Assembly (NCBI GenBank): GCA_009731375.1
Contig: BJOX01000088.1
Span: forward strand, 660,067 to 724,066
Source: Paulinella micropora
Lineage: Eukaryota > Cercozoa > Imbricatea > Euglyphida
DNA length: 64,000 nt
Reading direction: 5' to 3'
This document shows, in pieces, positions 45,301 to 64,000 of this stretch. How positions within the stretch are numbered: position 1 is the stretch's first letter; each line of letters begins with the position of its first letter. The translations under genes and the position numbers were made by a program. Under the pieces are notes generated by a model that was not told where the DNA came from, searched no databases, and saw only the letters and a list, made by a program, of their open reading frames with translations.

Positions 45301-46295
45301 AGTAAATAAGAGAGAGAAAGAATTACACGTAGATATAGTATTATACGAAGCTTACCTAAGAAAGTCAGACAAACCTAGAAAGATAGGAATCAAGCTTTTT
45401 CATTATGCCTGTGGGCATTATGGGTTAACAAAGATGCGCCTATTGGCAAAAATTTTGAACATTAAGTTAGTTGGTGACGAGAGTGATGTGAGATTCTGCG
45501 AATCTTGCATGATAGGAAAGTCTAAACGTTTGCCACGTTTTGCAGTTAATACGATAGAAAGAGCCCAAAAGCCAGGTATAATCCTACACATAGACACATC
45601 AGGACGTGGGCAACTATCAATAGGTGGTAAACGGTATAAATTTTCAGTCACGACGACTGCTCACTATTCATTCTTGACTTTTACTTAGCCCATAAGAATG
45701 AGTTTGTAGATTGTTTAAAACAAGCTGTAACCTTTTATGAGAGACAGACAGGAAACAAAGTAAAAGAAATTCGCGTAGATCAAGAATTCGATATTCCGGA
45801 GGAAGTCATAAAGTGGTGTAAAAATATTCGCTTTATTTGGAAAACTTCCGCGACAAACGATGAAGACGGGAATCCTATTGCGGGAAAAGTGAATGATATT
45901 ACGGCGGGGCCTGCACGAGCAATGAGATATCACGCTAAATTACCGCCGCAATTCTGGGCAGAATTAGAACACGCAGCCACAACCATTCACAACATACTAC
46001 CGGCAATTCACGGGGAACGCAAAGGAATTTCGCCTTATGAACAGCTGTTAGGTAGAAAACCAGCACTCTTTCACTTAAAACCAATAGGATGCATGGTGTG
46101 TTACATGTACCTAAGAGTAAAGTGCGGAAGGGAGAGTACAGAGGGAAAAAGGTGATGCTAGTAGGATATGATCTATTTCGGGAACTATACCGCGTATGGG
46201 ATGGTAAGAAGATAATTTCCGGAGTGAGAGATGTGAGATTTAATATTCACANNNNNNNNNNATCACAAAATCGGCAAACAAGCTCACCCTCCTAA
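45301..46295 (+). pseudogene. copia integrase (plus-strand element)
   Basis: The zinc domain reads HYACGHYGLTKMRLLAKILN and FCESCMIGKSKRLPRF. The first core Asp is in ILHIDTSGRGQL. A frameshift near 45672 moves the reading to LDFYLAHKNEFVDCLKQAV, and the second Asp is in IRVDQEFDIPEEV. Conserved GPARAMRYHAKLPPQFWAEL and ISPYEQLLGRKPALF follow. A second frameshift at about 46100 leads to GEYRGKKVMLVGYDLFRELY. A 10-N gap lies at 46252-46261. The copy is broken, but the domain order is complete. Confidence 0.8.
46252..46261. other. assembly gap (10 N)
   Basis: Ns between the integrase and RT frames. Confidence 0.95.
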
Positions 46296-46299
46296 ACTG

Positions 46300-48168
46300 G
46301 TGTCGTGGGATAATGATGACTCTAAGGGGGAGAATGAGAATGAGAGCGAGCAACTACACACATCTCCACAAGCATCACCACCCCAGTCACCATCTCAATC
46401 ACCTAAGTCACCGCACAACGTCAACAAAGACCACCCAACAACACAGTTTGATGAAGCTGAGGGGGAGATAGAAAATGTTGATGTCGATGTGAATGAGAAT
46501 GAGCACGCATATAAAAATGAGCATGTGGAGAAAAATACACTGGATCATAAACATACACGCCTACACACAAGTCCAGAGCCACATTATCCACAACAACCAC
46601 CCACAGAGCACAAGATCAAACCACAAGAACACGAAAATGAACAAGATCCAACAGATCCACTAAAAATACATGAAAGAAGAGCATACGAAGAGAAATCACC
46701 ACCATCTAAGGGATTAACGTGGGAGCAGAGTCAGAGAGTAACGGAGAGTAACATAATCCCCGGTAAAAGGCAGCGCAAGGCAGTAGAGAGATTTACCCCT
46801 AGCAATGAGCCCAAGAGAGAAAAGAGAGAGGCTCAAGAGCTAATAGGTAAGGTAGTAAGAGTGCCCGCGCGTGCATGGGGAGATGGATGGGCGAAGAAAA
46901 AGTACGGTGAGGGATGGGAGAGCATAGTACGAGTAGGGGTAGTCAGCAGAGTGAGTGACCCCAGAGATAGACTCGTAGTAAGAGACAGACCTCAGCCCAC
47001 CCACATAGTTAAGTTTGAGGACGAAGAAGAACGGATGTTGAATTCGGAAATCCTCAAATACTCCGTGAAAGATCCCGAATACCCGTTACAAAGTCCCGCT
47101 AATATGTTTTTATGCGATGACCGTATGGTGGCAGATGAGATTCGTGATTTTTATTTGTATGTAGATATCAGAGTACCCAAAGATGTCATAGAGGAAGGTT
47201 TGACAGCTAAAGATGTTTTAGAGGGTATGAAAACAGAGCTAAAAGCTCTTCAATCCTTTAACACATACACATGGGTACCCCATAAGGAGGCAAGCAAGGC
47301 AGGAGTTAGTAAGATAGTTAGATTGACATGGGTTCACAAAGTAAAGTTAGATGAGAACGGGAAAAAGTTCATAAAGTCTCGTTTAGCTTTACGGGGAGAT
47401 ATGTTAGAACCCGGTGTTAGCTATAACCCAGATCAGCTCTTTGTTCCTTGCGCCGCGCACCATTCACTTTTATTTCTCGCCAAACTATCTGCCCAGCTGG
47501 CACAGACACAAACACTATACGGCATAGATTTTAAAAATGCATACCTGAATGCTCGTATGAATGACCCTGTTTATGCATATGCGCCAGAGAGTGTAGATAG
47601 AGAAGGGCATGAGGGGATGATATGGCGTATAGATGGTGCCTTATATGGCGCACCTCAGGCAGGAAGAAGATGGTACGAGATTAGCACCCAAGTTAGAGGA
47701 GTTAGGCTTTAGGCTGCTAGATTCTGATTTATGTATCTTTGTAGAAAATGATAAAGCTTTAAGAGAAGCGAAATAGGGATATTTCATGTAGATGACTTGT
47801 TGTTCACAGCACCAAACAAACAAGCATATGAGCGTTTTGCGTCCGCATTAGAAAAACATTTCCCGCTCAAAAGACTCGGTATAGCCCGTGAATTCAAAGG
47901 AATAGAGATGGAGCAATCGAACGGGAAAATAATTTTGCATCAGCGAAAATATCAGCAGCAGATACTAAAAGAAGTAGGTTACGATTCTGCTAAACCCGTC
48001 AGTACTCCAGCGCAAGAACATTTCACGGAACTGTTAGAATCAGCCAGCTTGCGAAAATTTTCAATTCCTAGTTTAGTTGGTCGTTTGCTATTTCTCGCGA
48101 AGATGACAAGACCCGATATAGAACAAGCACTAAATTCGGCAAGTGTCATGCAAACTATCGATAAGTGA
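46300..48168 (+). pseudogene. copia reverse transcriptase (plus-strand element)
   Basis: An acidic Asn/Glu/His-rich linker of about 150 residues precedes RT. Motifs: LTWVHKVKLDENGKKFIKSR, GDMLEPGVSYNPDQLFVPC, the first catalytic Asp in YGIDFKNAYLNARMND, DGALYGAPQAGRRWYE, a frame change at about 47690, then KLEELGFRLLDSDLCIF, another change at about 47773, and the catalytic box GIFHVDDLLFTAP. The thumb follows (FPLKRLGIAREFKGIEM) and the connection to RNase H (LLFLAKMTRPDIEQALNSAS). A TGA at 48166-48168 stands where the sister has Gly. All catalytic residues exist, but not in one frame. Confidence 0.85.
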
Positions 48169-48443
48169 ATAACTTATGCGATGTTAGGCAGAATCTTTCG
48201 TTATTTCGTTAACTCTTATCAAGGTTTAGCTTACCATGAGCCTAAGTCAGAGCAGGAAGGGCAAACCTATCCAAAACTTTCCATGTGGCCCGACGCGGCT
48301 CACAAAGTTTGTAAGAAAACAGGGAAATCCCGCACTGGATTCGTGATCCTATGGGGCAGCGATCCCGTTGCATGGTTATCAAAGCGACAGAGTCGCATCG
48401 CCCTGAGTTCCAATGATGCTGAAATATTTGCAGCAACTGAGTG
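48169..48443 (+). pseudogene. copia RNase H, N-terminal part (interrupted)
   Basis: Reads AMLGRIFRYFVNSYQGLAYH, WPDAAHKVCKKTGKSRTGF (catalytic Asp), VAWLSKRQSRIALSSNDAEI (catalytic Glu region) and FAATEC, after which copia sequence stops at 48443. The next codons, KNLKTI and a stop, belong to the inserted cassette. The C-terminal half resumes at 49568. Confidence 0.85.
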
Positions 48444-48495
48444 CAAAAATTTGAAAACGATATAAATCTATATTATACACATATATAAATTAATA
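48444..48495 (+). promoter_or_regulatory. AT-rich putative promoter of the cassette
   Basis: Begins AAAAATTTGAAAACG, similar to but not identical with the AAAATTGA early motif of mimivirus-type viruses, then TATAAATCTATATTATACAC and an AT-rich stretch up to the ATG at 48496. Confidence 0.3.
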
Positions 48496-49071
48496 ATGGA
48501 AGTGGATAAACCTTCGTATCAATCAAAGTCTAATCCGATTCCCATTCCGTGGGGCGGGAAAAAGTTATTTTCCGATGTGGTCAGAAAAAGTAAACGACCC
48601 AGTTATAGTGAGAAATTTTTAAGATTAAAAGACAAAACTATAGAAGAATTTATTAATAGGGTCAGCAAATTATTTATTAAAACAACCGGAATGGACGAGT
48701 ATCCGATTTATAGATTGTTGAACAATAAAGGAAAAGGCATAAAAGTATGTGCAAGAGATGAAAATGTCGCCAGATTTTTAGTCCAAGACAGGGAAAATAG
48801 AAGCATAAAACAATATAACACAGAAGTGTTTAATGGTTATAAGAAAAAAATAATTAACTTATTTGATACAGACGAAGAACTTCAAGAAACATTACTATGC
48901 TATATAAATGGAGATATTGATAGGCTTGGCGAAGCGATGAAAAAACATTATATTTATTCAGAAGAATATAAAAATAGACTTAAGTTAAATGATATATGGC
49001 TTAATCCAAACAAAACCACTTGTACAACTACGGGCGAAACTATTTTCTCTCAGGAAAAAATAATGGATTAA
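48496..49071 (+). CDS. unidentified 191-residue protein of the inserted cassette
   Basis: An uninterrupted frame from ATG 48496 to TAA 49071. It is Lys/Asn/Glu/Ile-rich, matching the AT-rich DNA, and unlike the copia proteins around it. Visible stretches: IPIPWGGKKLFSDVVRKSKR, then KTIEEFINRVSKLFIKT, RLLNNKGKGIKVCARDE, and helical segments ETLLCYINGDIDRLGEAMK and SEEYKNRLKLNDIW. Near the end it has CTTTGETIFSQEK. There is no signal peptide or membrane segment. It looks like a folded soluble protein and is free of stops or frameshifts, whereas the host element is full of them, which suggests the insertion is younger than the decay. I do not recognise the family. Confidence 0.75.
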   Translation: MEVDKPSYQSKSNPIPIPWGGKKLFSDVVRKSKRPSYSEKFLRLKDKTIEEFINRVSKLFIKTTGMDEYPIYRLLNNKGKGIKVCARDENVARFLVQDRENRSIKQYNTEVFNGYKKKIINLFDTDEELQETLLCYINGDIDRLGEAMKKHYIYSEEYKNRLKLNDIWLNPNKTTCTTTGETIFSQEKIMD

Positions 49072-49078
49072 CTATAAT

Positions 49079-49381
49079 ATGAGTGGATTTATTGTGTTGC
49101 TGGTGTTATTGTTAATATTCTATCTGCCAGGATTTATAAAAGTTTGTCTGATTAACAAAAATGGTTGGACGCTATATTATACTCCGAAATGCCCGCATTG
49201 TGTTAAACAATTGGACAACATCGGGTATTGGCAACATATTTTAAATAAAGTTGATTGTTCGGAAAATCCTTCCATATGTTCAAAAGAATTGGTAAATGCT
49301 TTCCCGACATGGAAAAAATCTAATGGTGAAAGAAAAGAAGGAACTATGACTTATGATGAACTAGATGTTCTAATTCAATAA
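49079..49381 (+). CDS. membrane-anchored CxxC thioredoxin-like protein
   Basis: The product has 100 residues. Residues 1-20 are an uncut-looking hydrophobic anchor (GFIVLLVLLLIFYLPGFI). The thioredoxin/glutaredoxin-like part follows, with strand WTLYYTPKCPHCVKQLDN carrying the redox motif CPHC at about residues 38-41. The Pro of AFPTWKK could be the conserved cis-Pro. Further Cys residues lie in KVDCSENPSICSKEL. The family exchanges thiols and disulfides; in large DNA viruses similar small proteins serve virion disulfide formation. It begins 7 bp after the stop of the previous ORF, so both are probably expressed together. Confidence 0.7.
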   Translation: MSGFIVLLVLLLIFYLPGFIKVCLINKNGWTLYYTPKCPHCVKQLDNIGYWQHILNKVDCSENPSICSKELVNAFPTWKKSNGERKEGTMTYDELDVLIQ

Positions 49382-49451
49382 GGATCAACCCGTCAGTTTA
49401 AGATATTTTTAAAATGATAATTTTGAATATATTATTGATATAAAATTCGCT

Positions 49452-49567
49452 ATGTCTAGTACAATAAACACACCAGAAAAGAAAAACCCCAACAAAAAAA
49501 GGACAGTTGTTGGAGGTCGCGAACCCGAAGGAAAACGTGTTTTGTTTCAGGATCAAACAAAACCAGC
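49452..49567 (+). CDS. 5' fragment of a third cassette gene
   Basis: An ATG at 49452, after the AT-rich spacer 49382-49451, opens MSSTINTPEKKNPNKKR and VVGGREPEGKRVLFQDQ. The cassette edge cuts the gene at about 49567 and the frame then runs out of phase into copia sequence, stopping near 49590. The N-terminus is basic and probably disordered. The gene continued in the donor DNA. Confidence 0.55.
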
Positions 49568-49867
49568 ATTAGAGAGGGACTTGCACTGAAACACATCACA
49601 CAAGAACTAAACATAGCCCAAAAGAGCCCGATAGAATTATTTGAGGATAACTCTCAAACAATCTTAGCGGCAGAGAGGGGTATGTCAGGTAATAGAACTA
49701 AACACTTACCTTTAGAATTACACTTTATGCACCACCTACAGAGAGACGGTGAGATTAAGTTTGTAAACGTAGGTACGAAGAAGCAGATAGGTGATGTAAT
49801 GACAAAATATTTACCGAAAGAACAATTCGAGTATTTACTGAACAAATTTACTGTAAAGATCGAGTAA
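49568..49867 (+). pseudogene. copia RNase H, C-terminal part
   Basis: Resumes with IREGLALKHITQELNIAQK, LFEDNSQTILAAERGMSG, HLPLELHFMHHLQRDGEIKF and VGTKKQIGDVMTKYLPKEQF, and ends at TAA 49867. These are the classic last motifs of copia pol. It aligns residue for residue with the continuous frame of the minus-strand element. Confidence 0.85.
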
Positions 49868-50294
49868 TTTCGGGATTTGCATGTCCACTCACTTATGTTT
49901 GCTTTCAGTGTTTTGTGCAGTTTGTTGCTTGTTGCAGCAGCTTTGTTTTGCGCGGGGGTCGGTGTGACTGCGAGCAGTCGAGCCGAGGATGAATAGCAGA
50001 CTGCCGCGCCGAGACAGGCGGCGAGGCTCTCATGCCCCCAACTTAGTGACTCAAATTCTTTCTATCCTTCTTTCTGTCCTAGAATAGGAAATCTTAGAAA
50101 TTTTTCGATTTTGCTACCCTGTAAGGGAAGCGCTTGCAAATTTTTGAACACATACATACTTCATACATGTTACTGCATGTGTATATATATATACATAGAG
50201 GATGTGATGTAATTGGGAGTTGATGACCTTCGGGTTACCCATAACTGATCCTCACCACTATTTTTCCATTTATACATAGACTATGACTTGCGAC
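49868..50294. other. 3' untranslated region of the plus-strand copia element
   Basis: No ORF; AT-rich near 50160-50190. Confidence 0.6.
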
Positions 50295-50304
50295 TAAGGG
50301 GGAG
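50294..50304 (+). promoter_or_regulatory. polypurine tract
   Basis: CTAAGGGGGAG immediately before the 3' LTR. Confidence 0.8.
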
Positions 50305-50651
50305 CGTTGTAATGTACTACTAATAACCGTTACTCCACTAGTCAATTTACCGGTAATTTGGATAGTCTTAGTCATAGGCAGGTTCATAGGCAGGACAGTT
50401 ATTAGGCAGGCTGAGGTTCATAGGCAGGACAGTTATTAATATAGGCTTTATTACTGACAAGGACATTTTCTAGAATATTCGCAAATCATAGTCTGGAATG
50501 CCTAGAACCAAATAAGTATTACCATTCTGTTAAGGTCATCACATTTTGTGTGACCCAAAGTTATTAAAAGTCTTTTCTTCTGTTATTCTTGATCCTTAGC
50601 GGCCCCCGGGTAGCTTCCCTAAACTCTGCGTTTGAGAGATAGATTCCGTTG
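50305..50651 (+). repeat. 3' LTR
   Basis: 347 bp. Longer than the 5' LTR mainly because of an internal duplication of a roughly 33-base segment with GGTTCATAGGCAGGACAG (50376-50440). Confidence 0.9.
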
Positions 50652-50656
50652 CAGTA
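50652..50656. other. target-site duplication CAGTA (right)
   Basis: Matches 42118-42122. Confidence 0.8.
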
Positions 50657-51596
50657 GCATTTTTACTATCAATTACATGCCCAAGTCTTTGTACGATTAC
50701 TACCATCATACTTCTCGGAAATAAAATAAAGGGTGCACCACTGCGAATTCAAGAACCACGAAATATGTATGTCAAACAAATATTCATTGCTATTAAGCAT
50801 AGTATTAACGGTGAGGACCGTCTAGCACACCATCCGGTACTAAAAAAAGTGCACCGGTTGTTATGAATAAAAAAACCACCAAGAGAAAAAGAGTAGCCAA
50901 TGCACCACACCAAACACCAGACTCATCTACATTTGCAAAGATTAGTTCCAAACGCAAACGTTCGCAAAAAAATATATGTCACGAGGCTGTTCGCTGGTGA
51001 CCCAAGGAACGTCATAAGCTAACTTCTTCGATGGTTCGGGGTGGTTCTCGGTCCCAACAAGTTCACGCCCAATCCCCAAGAAAAGAGTCAGCAATAAATA
51101 ATGAATTTTCGCTATTATAGCAGGCTGGGCTGGTGGACACCAGTGCACCCCTAATAACTAAAAACAATCATGCACTCTATTCAATTCCATTACCACCAAG
51201 GAAGAAAAATTTAATAAAGGAAGAACTCTTGCCTTTCGTAGTGATGAAGTCGGACAAGAAAGCGCACGTCAGTAAAAGCAACTTTTCCTGTGTTTTGGCG
51301 CTAGCTCCCAGCAGCAATAGTCTATATCTCTTTGGCCGAACGAAGGTTTCACAATCAAACCAGCTAGACGAGGTATTCCAATCGTAAGGGCAGAGTACTA
51401 GGTTGAATAAGTTACGTAGAGCAGAAAATCTAGCTCAGAAAACATATCTTGAAATGTTCGGGGGATTTATGCATCCCGTTCCCACCGGAGAGACCAGTCT
51501 TGCCGGGCCTGCTTGAGCCTACATTAGGCTCCGAGCCCTCGAAGCGTGGTGCTTCCCTCATGGCCCCTTTACCACCCAACTATGATCTAACAAACC
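50657..51596. other. no gene recognised
   Basis: Downstream of the transketolase-like stop codon (minus strand) and of the copia element. It includes a motifless ORF at 51133-51387. Confidence 0.5.
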
Positions 51597-63254
<11,658 letters not shown>

Positions 63255-63299
63255 CTGAACACACACGCCAACACAGCCTCCACAACGACCTCTCTTTCT

Positions 63300-63305
63300 C
63301 TATCA

Positions 63306-63336
<31 letters not shown>

Positions 63337-63379
63337 ATATATATATATACATACATATATATATATAATATATATATAC

Positions 63380-63435
<56 letters not shown>

Positions 63436-63474
63436 CACACACACATATATATATATATTTATATATATATTATA

Positions 63475-63557
<83 letters not shown>

Positions 63558-63560
63558 TAT
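63300..63560. repeat. CT, TA and TTA microsatellites
   Basis: Upstream of the exon at 63172-63254 (gene strand), leading into the SINE. Confidence 0.97.
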
Positions 63561-63561
63561 T

Positions 63562-63832
63562 GTGGACACCGTGATAGCCCAGTGGTCAAGTTCTACCATC
63601 TGGGCCCTGTCGGCAGTTCGATTCCCGTCGGTGCCACCAGTATTTTCATTGAACATACCGGTCTATTTCTGGACCAGTATTTTCATTGAACATACCGGCC
63701 CGTCTGGAAGTGTTGGAACTGCCCTTGCGGGGGTGTCATTAGAGCTTATCGTCAATTCTTCGTACTCCCCTCACGGGTGAGACGATGGAGGCGCATGTGC
63801 AGAAATGCATCAGCCATTGACAGAGAAGCACT
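63562..63832 (+). mobile_element. tRNA-derived SINE
   Basis: The head resembles a tRNA. It has an A box TAGCCCAGTGG (63575-63585), a B box AGTTCGATTCC (63615-63625) and a GTGCCACCA end that nearly pairs with GTGGACACC at the start. The anticodon and T stems are imperfect, so it is not a working tRNA. A tRNA-unrelated body follows with a 25-bp direct repeat (63637-63661 and 63674-63698, CCAGTATTTTCATTGAACAT...). The element lies between ATT repeats, and the right-hand ATT run may be its tail. Confidence 0.65.
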
Positions 63833-63910
63833 ATTATATTATTATTATTATTATTGTTATTATTATTATTAATACTATTTATTATTGTTATTATTATTAT
63901 TATTATTAGG
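63833..63910. repeat. ATT microsatellite
   Basis: TTATTA units with a few interruptions after the SINE body. Confidence 0.95.
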
Positions 63911-64000
63911 GAGTACATAGGCCATCGGTCCTTTCCATGGGCTGATTGGTATAAAGCTCCTAGAGTAATGTTCTATGCCGTCACTTCCTTTATTCCACCG

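Larger units (their letters stand above)
48444..49567 (+). other. foreign AT-rich gene cassette inserted in copia RNase H (giant-virus-like)
   Basis: Copia codons for EC end at 48443 and resume with ATT AGA GAG GGA at 49568; the sister element at 30540-30500 reads straight through this point. The 1,124-bp insert is AT-rich, has no introns, and carries two complete ORFs 7 bp apart plus the beginning of a third, all in one direction. No long target duplication is seen; at most GC is shared at the two edges. Tight packing, AT-rich spacers and a small CxxC membrane protein suggest DNA from a nucleocytoplasmic large DNA virus or related element. The insertion is seen directly; the viral origin is inferred. 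Confidence 0.7.
42123..50651 (+). mobile_element. full-length Ty1/copia element with LTRs
   Basis: The 8.5-kb element has two LTRs (42123-42426 and 50305-50651), a primer-binding-like sequence, gag, DSG protease, integrase, RT and RNase H in copia order, a polypurine tract and a 5-bp target duplication. LTR identity is roughly 95% apart from a duplication in the 3' LTR. Gag and pol have several frameshifts. RNase H is split by a 1.1-kb foreign cassette at 48444-49567. Confidence 0.93.

Noticed and set aside
9357-48168. Reassigned stop codon (TAG or TAA read as an amino acid)
   Set aside because: In-frame stops in the retroelements include TAG, TAA and TGA, occur beside frameshifts, and often replace a codon one mutation away. 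The host exons end normally, so decay explains them better.
51133-51387. Small ORF downstream of the transketolase gene
   Set aside because: No motif, no homologous segment elsewhere in the window, ordinary length for chance.
63562-63640. Functional tRNA gene
   Set aside because: The boxes are good, but the acceptor stem has an extra base and the T and anticodon stems do not pair properly, and a SINE-like body follows.

Overview
The window is nuclear DNA of a eukaryote, probably an alga. Short GC-rich exons with GT/AG borders lie in long introns packed with microsatellites. About a third of the window is simple repeat or assembly gap and about half is retrotransposon. Elements with split direct repeats and a tyrosine recombinase are known from green algae (TOC3, kangaroo), which makes a green alga plausible, but I cannot name a species. 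No rRNA, CRISPR or prokaryotic operon is visible.

Layout. 1-480: end of a plus-strand host gene (two exons). 490-3500: repeats and a small Glu/Gly-rich gene. 3598-10326: a nearly complete PAT/DIRS-type element on the minus strand (gag, RT-RNase H, tyrosine recombinase) with split direct repeats. 10327-13780: microsatellites and weak ORFs. 13785-27567: a decayed Ty3/gypsy complex. Gag, RT, RNase H and integrase lie on the minus strand between two copies of one LTR-like repeat, and two plus-strand coding blocks are embedded in it. 26996-29234: two LTR copies in inverted orientation around a CA-repeat core. 29349-36935: a 5'-truncated Ty1/copia element on the minus strand. 37037-38304: an unidentified minus-strand gene. 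38700-42120: a gap, degenerate repeats and AT-rich DNA. 42123-50651: a full-length Ty1/copia element on the plus strand with both LTRs and a CAGTA target duplication. 51597-63254: a minus-strand transketolase-family gene in at least 15 exons, whose introns hold a MITE, a 39-bp minisatellite and partial exon copies. 63562-63832: a tRNA-derived SINE.

The most interesting object is a 1.1-kb AT-rich, intronless cassette at 48444-49567. It is inserted cleanly into the RNase H codons of the plus-strand copia element. It carries two complete, tightly packed ORFs and the start of a third, all on one strand. One product is a membrane-anchored CPHC thioredoxin-like protein of a kind common in nucleocytoplasmic large DNA viruses. 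The minus-strand copia copy at 30 kb keeps the uninterrupted site and serves as an internal control.

None of the retroelements looks intact. Frameshifts and stops are common in gag and pol, so the elements are probably relics, although the PAT-like element has full-length RT and recombinase frames. Functional names rest on motifs read by eye; no database search was run.
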